Of a stretch of 64,000 nucleotides of DNA, positions 22,228 through 33,104 are shown one piece after another. A program made the translations under genes and the position numbers. Source of the DNA: Nannochloropsis salina CCMP1776 (lineage: Eukaryota; Sar; Eustigmatophyceae; Eustigmatales; Monodopsidaceae); assembly GCA_004565275.1 (NCBI GenBank), contig SDOX01000121.1:463800-527799 (forward strand), in the 5' to 3' direction. Every line of letters starts with the position of its first letter. The stretch's first letter is position 1. Below the pieces are notes generated by a model that did no database searches, had not been told where the DNA came from, and saw nothing but the letters and a program-made list of their open reading frames with translations.

Positions 22228-23070
22228 TGTTATTATTAGCTTTAGGAAGGTAGATCTGCAGTCAATCTTGTAAAAAGGCGTTCGTGAAACATGTGAGCAC
22301 GCAGAAGTGACTAAAGAGACGACATGGACATTGAGCACCAGGCCAAAGCCACACAAAGCGGAAGCAAATTGGAAAAGCGGCCGTTTATTGCAAGGCTCTT
22401 GATTCCAGATGGAGGAGCGCTTCAACGGCCTCAGCGCGGGACGAATCAGGGCGTGCAGGGATACGGTTGAACGGTCGATAGGTTTAAATTGTACACGAGG
22501 TATGGGCCATGTCTTTGGTGCCTCCTTTGCACAATATATGCGGCGCAAACGCAAAGGGATAGCATCTGGAATAAGAGACGAAGTACGCCAGAACAAAAGA
22601 AGCGACCGTTGAGCTACCTCAGAGAAAAGATGAATTTGAAACTCCTACAGGCTAACGGCAAGGAGCCAGCCAGGCGGTACGAGAAACACCACGAAGGTCC
22701 TCGAGCTCTCCCGGTACGAGAAACACCACGAGCATCCTCGAGCTTCCCCGGCAGATGGACACAGGAGTCGGGTTGCAGCAGTGCCTCGCTCCATGCTGGG
22801 GAACTGCGTTTGTCGTTTCATTGTCTGCTGAGGTCAATCACAGAGTCTTTGACTGTTAATTGATTAATGTGGAGGGAATTTGCGTGTCATAGACAGGAAA
22901 ACCTTTTCGCTTCTATTTCTGTTGGCCTTCGCTTGTTCCTTCTTCAACAAGTCCTCTGTTGGAACTCGTGGACGTCTCCGTCCTCTGCCCCCAATAGACG
23001 CGTGAACTCGTGCTTTCTGACCACACCATTCTGTTTTCTGCCCTCTTTTTTCGTTGTAAAACAGAATATC
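22228..23070. promoter_or_regulatory. Divergent spacer between FYVE and HPF genes
   Basis: 843 nt, no confident coding sequence. It contains a 37-nt tandem duplication (separate entry). It must hold both promoters. Confidence 0.4.
22676..22749. repeat. Two-copy 37-nt tandem repeat
   Basis: 22676-22712 and 22713-22749 are near-identical direct copies. Each begins GGTACGAGAAACACCACGA and continues with a TCCTCGAGCT core. A few substitutions separate them (for example AGGTCC versus GCATCC). The repeat lies upstream of the HPF gene. Confidence 0.85.
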
Positions 23071-24178
23071 ATGCAGATGACGAAAGGGCTTTTGTTTGCG
23101 GCGGCAGCTGCGACCACATTAATTCTGAAGGCGGACGCTTTCTTACCGTTGCAGCCTGCGACAAAATACAGTAGCCATGTCCTACCAGTACACCTCGCGG
23201 CTCTGACACCAACATCACTGCAGCCACAAGCCGGAGCCATGCGCCCCCTGACAGCTAGCGGGGGCGATGGCAATGGCGGAGAAAGTGAGTATGGAATTGA
23301 CATGTATCGAGAAGCAAGTCTGTTGAGATAGTAGAGTATGTATCCTGGATACGACTTTTCTCTATGAGACCTAGTGTCTATGCGTTTGTGAAGGGCTCAT
23401 CTCCTAGTGTCATCACGCAAGTTTCTCATAAGTTTTCCTTACCTCCCTCTTCGAACAGCCACCTACAAGGTCCAGGTAACGGGGAACGTGGAGGTGACGC
23501 CCGCGATGAGGGATTACGTTGAGAAGAAGCTAGGCAAGGTGCTGGTGAAAATGCCCGTGCACGACGCCATCAACAAGGTCGACGTCCATTTGTCCGTGGT
23601 GAACCTGGCGCACGCGGCGAAACACTCGCACACGGTGGAGGCCACGCTCTTCATGAAGGGCGGTCAGGTGCTCCGGGCCTCGGAGGAGACGGACTACATG
23701 TACGCCTCCATCGACCTGGTCTCGCACCGCATCACCAGGCTGCTGCGCAAGTTCAAGGATCGCAAGATCGGGAAGCGGAAAGAGGTGAACTTCGAGGAGG
23801 ACGGCGAGTCCGAGATGGAGAGCCTGGGCTTGACGGGGGCGGGGGCGGAGGGGGGGGAGGGCGGCTTCCAAGACCCGGCCAAGGGGGTGGACATGAGGGT
23901 GGTGAAGCGGAAGCAGTTCGATATGCCGGCCATGTCGGTAAGCGGGCGGTGCGGTGGAGGCGGTAGAACACTGTGAAGGGCCTGTCTCTCTTGCCTAGTG
24001 CGCCGTGCCTAACAGTCCCTCCTGTCTCGCTTTCCTTCCCCAGACCGCGGACGCCATTGTCTGTCTCGAGTACATCGGCCATGATTTCTATGTCTTCCGC
24101 AACGAGGACTCGGGGGAGATCAATGTCGTCTACAAGCGCAAGCTGGGCGGTGTGGGCGTGATCGAGCCCCGCGCATGA
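23071..24178 (+). CDS. Plastid ribosome hibernation-promoting factor, long form (PSRP1/HPF)
   Basis: Binds the small ribosomal subunit at the mRNA/tRNA channel and through its C-terminal domain can pair idle 70S ribosomes. Exons 23071-23284, 23459-23937 and 24044-24178 give 275 aa. The leader MQMTKGLLFAAAAATTLILK ends in ADAFLPLQ, a good plastid two-part signal. The N-terminal domain is YKVQVTGNVEVTPAMRDYVE through the RLLRKFKDRK helix. A Glu/Gly-rich linker follows. The C-terminal dimerisation domain, split over an intron, is VKRKQFDMPAMS plus ADAIVCLEYIGHDFYVFRNE and INVVYKRKLGGVGVIEPR. Presence of this domain makes it the long type, as in chloroplasts and most bacteria. Very confident. Confidence 0.95.
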
Positions 24179-24966
24179 GGGGGGGACTCGAGGGCTAGGG
24201 AGAGGAGTGCGGCGGGCAGAGAGGGGTTATAAAGTGTAGGAGCGATGCGATGGAAAGCGACGGAGAGGGGAGGAGCAAGGATGGGAATGCGGGGGAGGCA
24301 GAAAGAGGGGCGAGGGTGGAGGGCGAGGGCCGTGGCCGGGCTAGAGACGGGGGCCCTTGGACTCCTTTGGAGGGGCTTTGAACGCCACCTTCGGTGAACG
24401 CACGACTCTCCTCATGAAGATACTCCCTGTCGCCTCGCAACAGCCTTTCTGTAGGTGGGCGCAGGCGGGGCACGCCTGGTTGGAGGCCGAGGTCGAGGGG
24501 GTTGGGCAGGCTACAGAGGACGATAGATAGATAGGTAGGAAGGGAGGAAGGGGGGGGAAAGTGAGAGGGAGATAGGGAGGAAGGGGATAAGCAGGCGAAA
24601 TAAGGGGCGATGCGAGGGGAGGGGAGGACGTGGCAGATGGTGTACCCGGGTGGGAGAGGCGGCTTGGTTTGAGGTTAGGAAGGGAGTCGAGCGCGGACAG
24701 GAGGGTGTATAGCAGGCAAAGAGGGCGGCAAAAGCAAACGCGAGCATTCGTTTCTGAACCGGGCGGTCTGCGAGAGGAATGGAGGAATAAAGGAACAAGG
24801 GAATAAGTAATTAAGGAGCAAAGGAATAAAGGAATACAGGAATACAGGAATGGAGGAAATGAAAGGAATAGCAGGAATGTCGAGGCCCTTCCTCCCTTAC
24901 CACGAGCCACTCAACACAGTTTCGTTCGAAATTTGCGCCCTAAAGCGCGCCTGTCCCTTTCAAGGC
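24179..24966. other. Convergent spacer with purine-rich minisatellite-like tract
   Basis: 788 nt between convergent stop codons. About 24770-24865 is a run of imperfect GGAATA/GGAATAAA/GGAATACA units. Preceding sequence is G/A-rich (24520-24620). No gene is supported; the open frames on the pyrimidine strand are low-complexity Pro/Ser/Leu. Confidence 0.6.
24770..24865. repeat. Imperfect GGAATA-type short tandem repeats
   Basis: Successive units such as GGAATGGAGGAATAAAGGAA, GGAATAAGTAATTAAGGAGC and GGAATACAGGAATACAGGAA. This is a degenerate minisatellite in the 3' spacer. Confidence 0.7.
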
Positions 24967-26546
24967 TTACCTCTTCACTCTTCCCTCCCGCCCTCCCGCC
25001 TCATTACTCCCGTGCCCCTCAGACACTCCCTCGTCGTCCTCCTCCTCCTCCTCTTCGCTCTCTTCTCTTTCTTCCTCTCCTCCCTCCTCCTCCTCCTCCT
25101 CCTCCTCCTCCTCCTCCTCCTCCTCCTCGTGCTCCTCATCGTCCTCGTCGTCCTCCACCTCCTCCTCCTCTCCTTCCAGCTTCCCCCCCTGACCCCTCCC
25201 CGCCTCAAACGCGTCAAAGAGGCGGGCCTCCTCCTCCACCGACGCACAATACCCGCTCGCTCGCACTGCCTCGTCCAAATTCCAACATTCTCGATCTTCC
25301 TCTCCCTCTTTCCCTCCTTCCCGCCCCTCCTCCTCCCTCCTCCGCCCCGCCCTAGCCGCCCGCGCCTCCCTCAGGACCATCTCGAAGTCCGGCACCTCGT
25401 CCTCGCCAGGTACGTAGTGCATCTTCATCGCGAAGAACTTGACCACGCACTGGACGTCCCGCTCGAACATCTCGCGCGCGTTCGCGTGGGAAGTGCTGAT
25501 CATTTGAGGGAAGTCAATGAGGGTCACCCCCCCCGCCTCATCCACCATCAGGTTGAATTCATTGAAGTCGCAGTGGACCAGCCCCCGCCGCGCCATCCGC
25601 ACGATCAGGTCCATGCAGACCGGGAAGATCCGCTCGGGCTCGGCCATGTTCCCTTGCTTGACCTGGAACATGGGGAAGCCCTTGACCCGAGACATGAGGA
25701 CCACGTGCCGGTTCTGGTCGATGGGGGTGGGGGTAGGGAAGCCGTTCGAGTGCAGGGCTTTCATGAAGGCGTACTCCCGCAAGGCGGCAAGGCGGGACAT
25801 GTAGAGCCAGGAGGCGGACTTGCGGTGCTGTAGGTAGTCTCGCTTGTTCTTCACGGCCCGAAAGGAGACGCGGCCCAGCCGATGGAACTTCAATATTACC
25901 TCCTCTCCCTCCTCCGTCTGCGCCACATAGATGTCGGACTCCTTCCCCACGCCCACCTTTTGCCCGACCTACGCATGATGACCGAAAGGTGGATATCTTT
26001 TGAGCGATGGTGCTGTAATTTATACGCCCATACAGGCCGAGCACACGTCTGTCTTCAGGGATAAAGCCTTGCAAGGAGCCAAAGCATTTGATTGTTGTTG
26101 CACGAAACCATACAATCTCTCCAATCCTTCAAAATCTTACCCCCGAAATATGTCCTCGGGCCAATAGCGTCTTAAGAGCCAGTATATCGTAACCGCCGAA
26201 CGTAAGACGGTACCCTGTGAAGAAGGGAATGAGAGGTCGACAGAGCGACCGTCAGTATATGTCAAGGATTCATGGCAAGTTCCATGGAAGAACAAAGCAG
26301 AATCGGTGACGGCACAAATCTGTTCAAGAATTGAGTACCATCGTAAGTCGTCTTGTCATGGTAAACGAGCTTGAATCGCAGCAGAGTACTTAAAAACTTC
26401 TGAACGCCACCATGCCGAAGTTTGGCAATTTTAATAAGGAGCTCCACAGGTACCACGTCGTGATTTTTCATGCCCATTTCCACCGCTGTTAGAACCCTAA
26501 AATCATCTTTGGACATGTACCGCATACAAGTCACGTCGAGCTTCAT
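24967..26546 (-). CDS. RIO2: RIO2 atypical protein kinase
   Basis: Serine kinase/ATPase needed for late maturation of the 40S ribosomal subunit. Exons 26546-26339, 26214-26141 and 25968-24967 give 427 aa. The N-terminal winged-helix domain is MSKDDFRVLTAVEMGMKNHD through KLVYHDKTTYDG and YRLTFGGYDILALKTL. The kinase domain has the RIO2 P-loop VGVGKESDIYVA, the ATP-binding Lys in VILKFHRLGR, YMSRLAALREYAFMKAL, the catalytic loop RGLVHCDFNEFNLMV (Asp and Asn) and the metal-binding LIDFPQMIS. The tail is highly acidic: a (GAG)n-type run near 25090-25130 encodes a polyglutamate stretch. The gene is head-to-head with the Cys-cluster gene, 344 nt apart. Complete and confident. Confidence 0.95.
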
Positions 26547-26890
26547 AATTTAGCTCAGTTACCCGAAGTGCTGCTGCGATGCTTTACCAATTCCTAGGGG
26601 TGGGGAGGTAAAGATAGGAGTGAAAGCCCTCACAGGGAATCTTACAGGAAAGTTTGGCCGTCATAGTCACTGCGAAGACAAAATTTCCACGAATCACGTT
26701 TGAGATTGAAATATGCGTCGCCACTTTAAATCCTCAGTAGTAAAAGGGGCAGTAAATATTACGCTTTCCCCTCGCCCAGCAGACAGAAGCGGAAGGGCCT
26801 CGCCTCGATCCCTCCACGCCTTAAAATGTGTAATTTCGGATTCATTATCCCTCAAACATACTGACAGATACTCACGTGCACGGAAGGGAA
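26547..26890. promoter_or_regulatory. Divergent spacer, RIO2 and Cys-cluster gene
   Basis: 344 nt between head-to-head start codons, a probable bidirectional promoter. No recognisable motif. Confidence 0.4.
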
Positions 26891-27841
26891 ATGAAAATTA
26901 CATCTGTTGCGGCCGTCCTTGCGACAATGGGTCCGGCTGCGGTCCATTCGTTTCCTGTTCGTCCCGTCAGCTCTTTCTCAGGTCCGGCCCTACCACCAGT
27001 CACACGGCAATGTCTAGCAAGAGAGGGGCGTCGGTGGCCTTTTGACGGGCCCCAGCCGCTGCGTTCAGGAACATCATCCCATAGCGACGAAGAAAGAGAA
27101 GCCTCCTCATGCGATGACGTTGATTCTCGCGCGACTCCTGTGCCAAAACCGAAACCCTTCATAAGCCGTCGCGTGCGCCGCGGGCCCATCGGCGCTGCAA
27201 CATCAGGCATTGATGGTGCTTCGAAATCATCGCGACAAGTAAACGGTAGCACCGCAATACACAACAAATCAGTGACACCTACGTCTACTCCTGCTGTCCT
27301 CAAAGTGAGTAAAAAATGGGCGTGCGTGGCCAATTGTGGAGCATGCTGTTACCTTGCCCCTTCCGAGCGCCCCTACCTCCTTGACTACTTCGACGATCCA
27401 AAGGACCTAGCAGCATACAACAGCATGGTGGGAGATGACGGATGGTGTATTCACTACGACAAAGCGGCGCGGGCGTGCACTGTGTTCGAAGATCGGCCCT
27501 GGTTCTGTCGCGTGGAGGGCAAGACGTTCGAGAAGATGTACGGAGTGACGGGGTCGGAAATGGACAAATTTTGCACGTCTTGTTGTCGGGAGCAGATCGC
27601 AGACGTGTACGGCACAACAAGTGGTGAAATGCGTTCGTTCAACATGGCCATAAAGCACTTGAAAGCTTCGGCTGGCGACGCCAGAAGCGAGAGAAGTAAG
27701 GGGGCGGGTGGCTTTGGCAAGGGCGCAAGAGCAGTGGACGAGGCCGTGGGGGAGCCTGTAGCCCCTATTGTGCCCATCGACCCGTTCACAAAGGAAGCTT
27801 CAGACAAGGAAGCAGCCATGGCGGATTGGATCGGATCGTGA
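26891..27841 (+). CDS. Plastid-directed YkgJ-like cysteine-cluster protein
   Basis: Single exon, 316 aa. The start MKITSVAAVLATMGPAAVHS is followed by FPVRP, a signal peptide with Phe at the expected cleavage position, so probably plastid-directed. Residues about 55-135 are a basic, low-complexity linker. The conserved domain (about 140-260) has CVANCGACCYLAPSERPYLL, then WCIHYDKAARACTVFEDRPW, FCRV and FCTSCCREQIADVYG. This matches the zinc- or iron-chelating UPF0153/YkgJ type found in bacteria and plant plastids, which has many Cys but no assigned reaction. The metal is not known from sequence. Confidence 0.85.
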   Translation: MKITSVAAVLATMGPAAVHSFPVRPVSSFSGPALPPVTRQCLAREGRRWPFDGPQPLRSGTSSHSDEEREASSCDDVDSRATPVPKPKPFISRRVRRGPIGAATSGIDGASKSSRQVNGSTAIHNKSVTPTSTPAVLKVSKKWACVANCGACCYLAPSERPYLLDYFDDPKDLAAYNSMVGDDGWCIHYDKAARACTVFEDRPWFCRVEGKTFEKMYGVTGSEMDKFCTSCCREQIADVYGTTSGEMRSFNMAIKHLKASAGDARSERSKGAGGFGKGARAVDEAVGEPVAPIVPIDPFTKEASDKEAAMADWIGS

Positions 27842-28133
27842 CAGGATGACGGGTGAGGTAATGGAGAAATGAATCAAATCGTCGACAGGCTTAAAATATA
27901 AATATAAATATATAAATTTTATACTTATTTTATTCTTATAAATTGAAAAGTTTAACAATGCTTAGTTTTTGATTTGCATTTACTCGCTTTCAAAGATTGC
28001 TTTCGAGCTTTATTTATTTGTCGTTCCTTTGCACAGGTACTTTGCCCATTTTACCATACCCGATCGCGGTCCGCATGACAGCCTCCCACAGACCCTCTCC
28101 AAGAGCCCGTTTGGGCCTTAAGAGACGTCCACG
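27842..28133. other. Convergent spacer with A/T-only tract
   Basis: 292 nt including an almost pure A/T stretch at about 27893-27945 with repeated AAATATA. Presumably 3' UTRs of the two convergent genes. Confidence 0.5.
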
Positions 28134-29840
28134 TCACACGGCCATCATCTCGATCTCCGGTTTTCTTCTGTGCTCCATCCTGGCGTCCTTGTCATCTCTA
28201 TTCTCCAAAGCCGGTCCCTGACGCGGCTTTCCGTTCCCGTCTCCGCCTTGGCCCTCCTCTCGCTCCTCCTCCGCTTGTGTCGCCACCCTGCTGTAGCCCG
28301 ATTTACCCACCCATCGCTGTGGGACCCAATCTTCCACGCTCGAGCTCTCTGCAGCCAGCCCCGCGGCAGCCAACAAGGACGCCCAGGGGCCGGGGCCTGA
28401 GGGTTGACGCCAGAGAGCGAGCAGGTAGAGGAGGAAGAAGAGAGAGACGGCACACACGCCGACCACGGCTGTTCGCAAGGGTCTGCCCGCGAAGAGCATC
28501 ACGTTGGCACCAAGAAGCATGAGCAGGATGAGGAGGCGCCGGAACAGGGCCACGTCCACGAAGGAAGAGAGGGCAGAGCCCGCCCCGACCCCCAGGCCCC
28601 CGGCCAACATGAGAAGGAGAAGCCGAGAGGCGTCATCGGGGAGGGATATCTGGCCATGGGTGGTTACAGACGTTGAGTGCCAGCTATTGAGCAGAGATAA
28701 AGCGGCGAGACCGTGGCCATGGTCGATGAAATACTTTTCGCGCCCTTTTCACAAAAGCGCCCTACACCCTCTTCCCCCCCCCCCATCAAAGCACGCACCT
28801 GCCTTTGCACAGCCTGCAAGTACAATAAGCGGAAGACGTTATCCACCAGCCATATCACGGCATTGCTCGCGCGCCACTCGTCTTTCTCTACCCCCGTCGC
28901 CGCCACCAGAATCATCAGGGGCGGCCCCCCCGTCCCAAAAAGTCCTGCTAAAAACCCCGAGGCAAGTCCCAACACCCTCCCCAATCGTCGCAGCCCCGCC
29001 CTCTCCTCCCCTTCCACTAGCACCTGCCCGTGTTTACCATCGTGCCCCCCCGACAGCCCCTTGGCGCGGAGCACCTCTGCAGGGATCTGGTAGGCCCCGA
29101 CCGACAGGAAGACGAGGCCCAGCACCCGCTTGAGCCAGAGGGAGTGGACGTGATAGAGAGCAACCAAGCCCAGACCGGTGCCGAAAAGGATAGGCCAAAG
29201 AAGGAGGCGAACAAGCTGATAGTTGGGGGAAGGGAATCAGCGAGGGCAAGCGCGGTCCTCCCCCGTACTCCATGCCGGCCTCTCCCCTTCCCTTACCTGC
29301 CAGTTAACCTCCCGCCATATCAAGGCGCTTTGCACAGCCATGGCAGCAAGGCCCCCGACGGTAAGATTGTAAACCGCTTCCGAAATCGTGGAGGAGCACA
29401 CGCCGGGAAAGTTCTGGTGAGAATTACGGATTGAATGAAACCGAAGATGGAAATGGGTGAGCTTGACACGGAGGTTGGAAAGCGAGAGATTGCGAATTTG
29501 CCAGCGAAAGAATATATATACCAGATGTATGAGTAACACGGTTCAGTCGCACAAAATCGGAAAAAAATATAAAAGCTACGAGAGAGTTCCGAACCAGATA
29601 CGTCCTATGCCTCCTAATACCCACCCTTCCTGTGAAGTTGGAGGACCCTCAGAAATATTTCCTTCCGAGAAAATGCATGCATCATATCTTATGGAGCCGC
29701 ATGCAACTTATGCTTACCATGCTACACATCGTCAGCGCGATATGCATTACCACAGCGTCTCCAAAACCGCAAACCCCCATTGGAAGGTTGGCGAACAGTA
29801 TGATGAAGAAGCGTGCGGCCTCCCGCCCCCCCCTGTCCAT
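28134..29840 (-). CDS. TauE/SafE-family membrane transporter
   Basis: Predicted multi-pass anion (sulfite or organosulfonate) exporter-type protein. Four exons, 29840-29718, 29413-29297, 29215-28799 and 28733-28134, all join in phase 0 and give 418 aa. Exon 1 begins MDRGGREAARFFIILFANLP and includes MGVCGFGDAVVMHIALTM, the first half-repeat with its Gly-rich turn. Exon 2 has EAVYNLTVGGLAAMAVQSAL. Exon 3 contains LLLWPILFGTGLGLVALY and the second repeat LASGFLAGLFGTGGPPLMIL, the family hallmark. Exon 4 carries DASRLLLLMLAGGLGVGAGS, further hydrophobic helices and a charged, probably cytosolic, C-terminal tail. Two inverted halves each with a Gly-rich loop are typical. Substrate is not known. 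Confidence 0.85.
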
Positions 29841-30530
29841 CGATGGCCTAGGCAGGCTTTAGTAGCCCCCTCGACGCGTAAAGATACAGCGAAATTCACG
29901 AGTATTTTTGTGTCCCTGTATAGTATACGGTGGATGGATAAAGCGTGGGACGGAAAGTGGGAGAGAGGAGGACAAGCGGGACTGGCGCCATCTCGAGTGG
30001 ACGGTGACTCCGGTGGCGATATGGAGTTAAAAACAGAGTCCGGAAAGTCCTGCGCCTCCTACTTCATTCATACCGCCACTAAAAAGTATTCGATTCTTGG
30101 TCAAGGGTCACGCATCTTGATCTGTCGTTCTACAGAAGAGCGAGGCTCTGCTATGATGTCGATCACTTGTGCGCTTTCCTTTGTCAATTTATAAGCGAAT
30201 TACGAAGCACGGAAAACCACTGCTCAACACAATACTCATTGCGACGTATTCTGAGCAACTAATCCCGGTAGCTTAGATTAGTTGTCTCTAAATATGGTGC
30301 CATGCATCGCTGTCGTTAGTTTCGCGTCTACTGGGCCTTTCCTTTATGCATCATTTAATCTCAAGTCAGAGTTTAGTAAAGTTGCCTTATGTTCGGCAGG
30401 CGATAGGCGAGATAATTATCTTGTTAGCATGTCCGGAGGCATCTTGTCATTCACGTTGATGTCCCTCCTAAATTGTACCTTATCCATTTACAGACACTAC
30501 TCCCGTAGCACCTTTCCCGCGCTGTTAAAA
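29841..30530. promoter_or_regulatory. Divergent spacer, TauE-like gene and aquaporin
   Basis: 690 nt between head-to-head start codons. Frames run through parts of it on the plus strand, including an in-frame extension of the aquaporin ORF back to 30282, but they have no conserved content. Confidence 0.4.
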
Positions 30531-31508
30531 ATGGTCGCGGCCACCCGTCAATCCGCTCCGCCTGGATTTATGGTACCAGTCGACATCGAGTCTTCCTCTC
30601 CAGGTGCGCAGCGATTCGAGGCCAACCCCCCTGGCTTCATGACGACGCTTCCTACCCATACCCTCAATACATTGAATGATTACAAGGAGTATTTCATTAC
30701 GGAAATGAAGCACCCGACATTCGCGCAATCCGTAATCGCCGAGTGGTGGGCTACGACGCTTTTCCTGTTCTTCCTGATCTTGAGCTGCTTGCCGGGAGCG
30801 AATGACGGACAGGAAGTCTTCCGCATCGGAATCGTGGCGGGTCTGACGATCGCCATCCTCGTCTACGCCTTCTACGCCGTAAGCGGCGGGAATATCAACC
30901 CCGCCGTCTCGCTGGGCCTGGCGCTTTCCGGTCGGATGACAGCTCCTCGCGCCTGCTTCTACATCGCCGCGCAGATCGTCGGTGCCATTACAGGCACGGC
31001 GATGGCCAAGGCCGTGAGTCCCCGGGCGTTTGACTTGGGCAAAGGCGGGATGAACGCCTTGCAGACGCTGGACGTGGACCTGGAGTCTATCGCAATCACG
31101 GAGGGCCAAGCTTTTTTCGCGGAGGTGATGGGCTCGATGCTCTTGGTGCTGGCCGTGCTTTTCTGCACAGACACGGCCCGCTCGATAGAGCACCCGCACA
31201 TGACAGCCCTGATCCCCCTCGAGATCGGCTTCGTCGTCCTGCTCGCCCACGTGGCCATGATCCCGATCGACGGCTGCGGCATCAACCCGGCCCGCTCAAT
31301 CGGATCGGCGGCTATCTATGGGTCGCTAGTGCACTTATGGATCTTCGTCTGGGGCCCTGTGGTAGGTGCGTGCTTCGCCGCCCTTATCTACCGCCTGATT
31401 TTCGCTCCAACGGAGGTCTTCAACGAGTACTTCAAACCTGAAAATGTGATGGCTCGCGCCTCCAAGGGACTACGCACGATATCTGGGCAGGACCGGGACT
31501 CCAATTAA
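30531..31508 (+). CDS. Aquaporin / major intrinsic protein
   Basis: Membrane channel for water or small neutral solutes. Single exon, 325 aa from the ATG at 30531; the frame stays open further upstream to 30282 without conserved sequence. There are six hydrophobic segments. The first is SVIAEWWATTLFLFFLILSC. The two NPA loops are SGGNINPAVSLGLAL and GCGINPARSIGSAA. Both half-repeats are complete, and the second NPA is followed by Arg, as in the selectivity filter. The C terminus after LIYRLIF is cytosolic and ends around GQDRDSN. I cannot assign it to a water-specific or glycerol-specific subgroup. Confidence 0.95.
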   Translation: MVAATRQSAPPGFMVPVDIESSSPGAQRFEANPPGFMTTLPTHTLNTLNDYKEYFITEMKHPTFAQSVIAEWWATTLFLFFLILSCLPGANDGQEVFRIGIVAGLTIAILVYAFYAVSGGNINPAVSLGLALSGRMTAPRACFYIAAQIVGAITGTAMAKAVSPRAFDLGKGGMNALQTLDVDLESIAITEGQAFFAEVMGSMLLVLAVLFCTDTARSIEHPHMTALIPLEIGFVVLLAHVAMIPIDGCGINPARSIGSAAIYGSLVHLWIFVWGPVVGACFAALIYRLIFAPTEVFNEYFKPENVMARASKGLRTISGQDRDSN

Positions 31509-32333
31509 GGAAGGGGCGGGATGAAAGGGAGAAACATAGGGCACATCGGGAGGGGGGCGAGGATGAGGCCCCCTTTTCTCCAAGTCCTGGCCAGCACAAA
31601 TTTTATGTTATGAAATGAAGCAAAGGCGATTCGCATGCAATGAAAGGGCGACCGGAGGTTGGGGCGGTCCTGGGGTAAGCTGCCTGCATGCACTCGGTTG
31701 ATGTGTGACTCTTTCAGTATGTTGACCTCGCGGACAGGTAACAGAGAAGGCGAAGCGGAGCGAATGGACGTTGCAGGAATGGCAAAGTAATATGAGAATG
31801 AATTTACAAACACCATAAAGATATGTCTTATGTCTTACAATTGCGAGGGTAAGTAGGTGAAATTGTCGTTGTTTGGGCGGCAGTTGACGTGGACGGCAAA
31901 AGAAAGCACCAGAGCTGACGCCGTTATCAAACCCCTTTGGGATGCTTGAGCGCTAAGATAGTATTTGGCAGTACTTATAGCATGTCTTTCATCACAGTCA
32001 TCACAGTGATCCGTGTTTGTCGAGGATACCTAGTTTTGTGGATTTGAAAAAGTGCTTGCTCTTTCGGACTCTTGCGATGGTTTACGCTGACACAGCGCGT
32101 CGAATCTATCATTTCTTCAGAAGTAGATGGCTTCCAGAAATTTCTAAATGGAAAAAGAAATGAATAAATGCAAGAGCTCGAGAGGGCTACAATGTGCTTT
32201 TCTTTTTTCAACGCCAACCGTTTCCCGACGGCTCTGTCCAGAAAGGACCATCCTCTGAGCCTTCATGTGCACAGGAAGCGTTTTCCACGTTTGACTGGAC
32301 ACGCCGACACCAGCGTCAAAGATGGGCTGCCAG
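31509..32333. other. Convergent spacer
   Basis: 825 nt between convergent stop codons. Short open frames on both strands have no recognisable content. Confidence 0.5.
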
Positions 32334-33104
32334 TCACCTTTTCCCCGTAACCTCTTCGACGAATTCGGCAACGAAGCTCTCCATGAAGGCGTGGCGGGCT
32401 TTCGCCAGCGCCCGCCCCTCCGACGTCTTCATTCGTGCGGCGAGGTGCAAAAGCTTGTCATGAAAATGTGTGAGAGTGTCATGGCCTTTCGTTGTGGTTT
32501 GACCATTTTCCACTGATACTGCCGAGGAGGCAAGGTATTCAATTTTTGACGCAGGCAGAGGCCTTCTCCGATTTTCCAAGCCAGCACCGTGCGAGGCCGC
32601 CATTTCCGATGAATACATCTCGCGACCCCGTGCCCCTCCGAAAGCAAACGTCCTCGCGATTCCAATTGCTCCTATGGCATCCAACTGGTCGGCGTCCTTA
32701 ACTGGGCCTAGTTCCGGGTATGTGAGAAGGTCCCCGGGAGTGAACATCCCACCTGGTAGCTCCTCGCGAAAGCTGACCCGCAGCACCACGGCTTGAATTC
32801 GTTGCGCTTGACCAGGTGTAATGTGGCCATCTGCATGAAGCTGATCCAAAACGCCGTTCAAAACTTTTACACCGTTGGATGTGTACTTGGGATCACCGAC
32901 GTCATGCAGAACGGCACACAGCCAAGCCATTTCCAATTCACAGGAGTTTAGGCCCTCTGCTCTGGCAATTCGATCTGTTAATGCCAGGACACGCTCGATA
33001 TGACTAATGTCATGGGAGGCGTCTACACCTTTACAATGCTGCTGCACGTGGACTAGTGCGGCTTTCACGGGACTATGAGTATGGAAAGAGGCTGGGTTTT
33101 GCAT
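32334..33104 (-). CDS. HD-domain phosphohydrolase (YedJ/YpgQ-like)
   Basis: Metal-dependent phosphohydrolase of the HD superfamily. Single exon, 256 aa starting MQNPASFHTHSPVKAALVHV. Metal ligands are visible in order: the first His in ASHDISHIERVLALTDRIA, the HD pair in LCAVLHDVGDPKYTS, and the distal Asp in PVKDADQLDAIGAIGIARTF. The KDADxLDAIGAxGIARTF box and a following FGG are diagnostic of the small YedJ/YpgQ subgroup, which hydrolyses nucleotides in bacteria. No leader is seen, so it is probably cytosolic. It is confident as a family member; the substrate is inferred only from relatives. Confidence 0.9.
   Translation of the reverse strand: MQNPASFHTHSPVKAALVHVQQHCKGVDASHDISHIERVLALTDRIARAEGLNSCELEMAWLCAVLHDVGDPKYTSNGVKVLNGVLDQLHADGHITPGQAQRIQAVVLRVSFREELPGGMFTPGDLLTYPELGPVKDADQLDAIGAIGIARTFAFGGARGREMYSSEMAASHGAGLENRRRPLPASKIEYLASSAVSVENGQTTTKGHDTLTHFHDKLLHLAARMKTSEGRALAKARHAFMESFVAEFVEEVTGKR

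Noticed and set aside
24930-25355. Pro/Leu-rich frames on the plus strand opposite RIO2
   Set aside because: They are the antisense of the polyglutamate-coding GAG repeat.
29457-30194. 245-codon plus-strand frame between TauE-like and aquaporin genes
   Set aside because: It overlaps antisense exons 29840-29718 of the TauE-like gene, and its product has no domain or leader.
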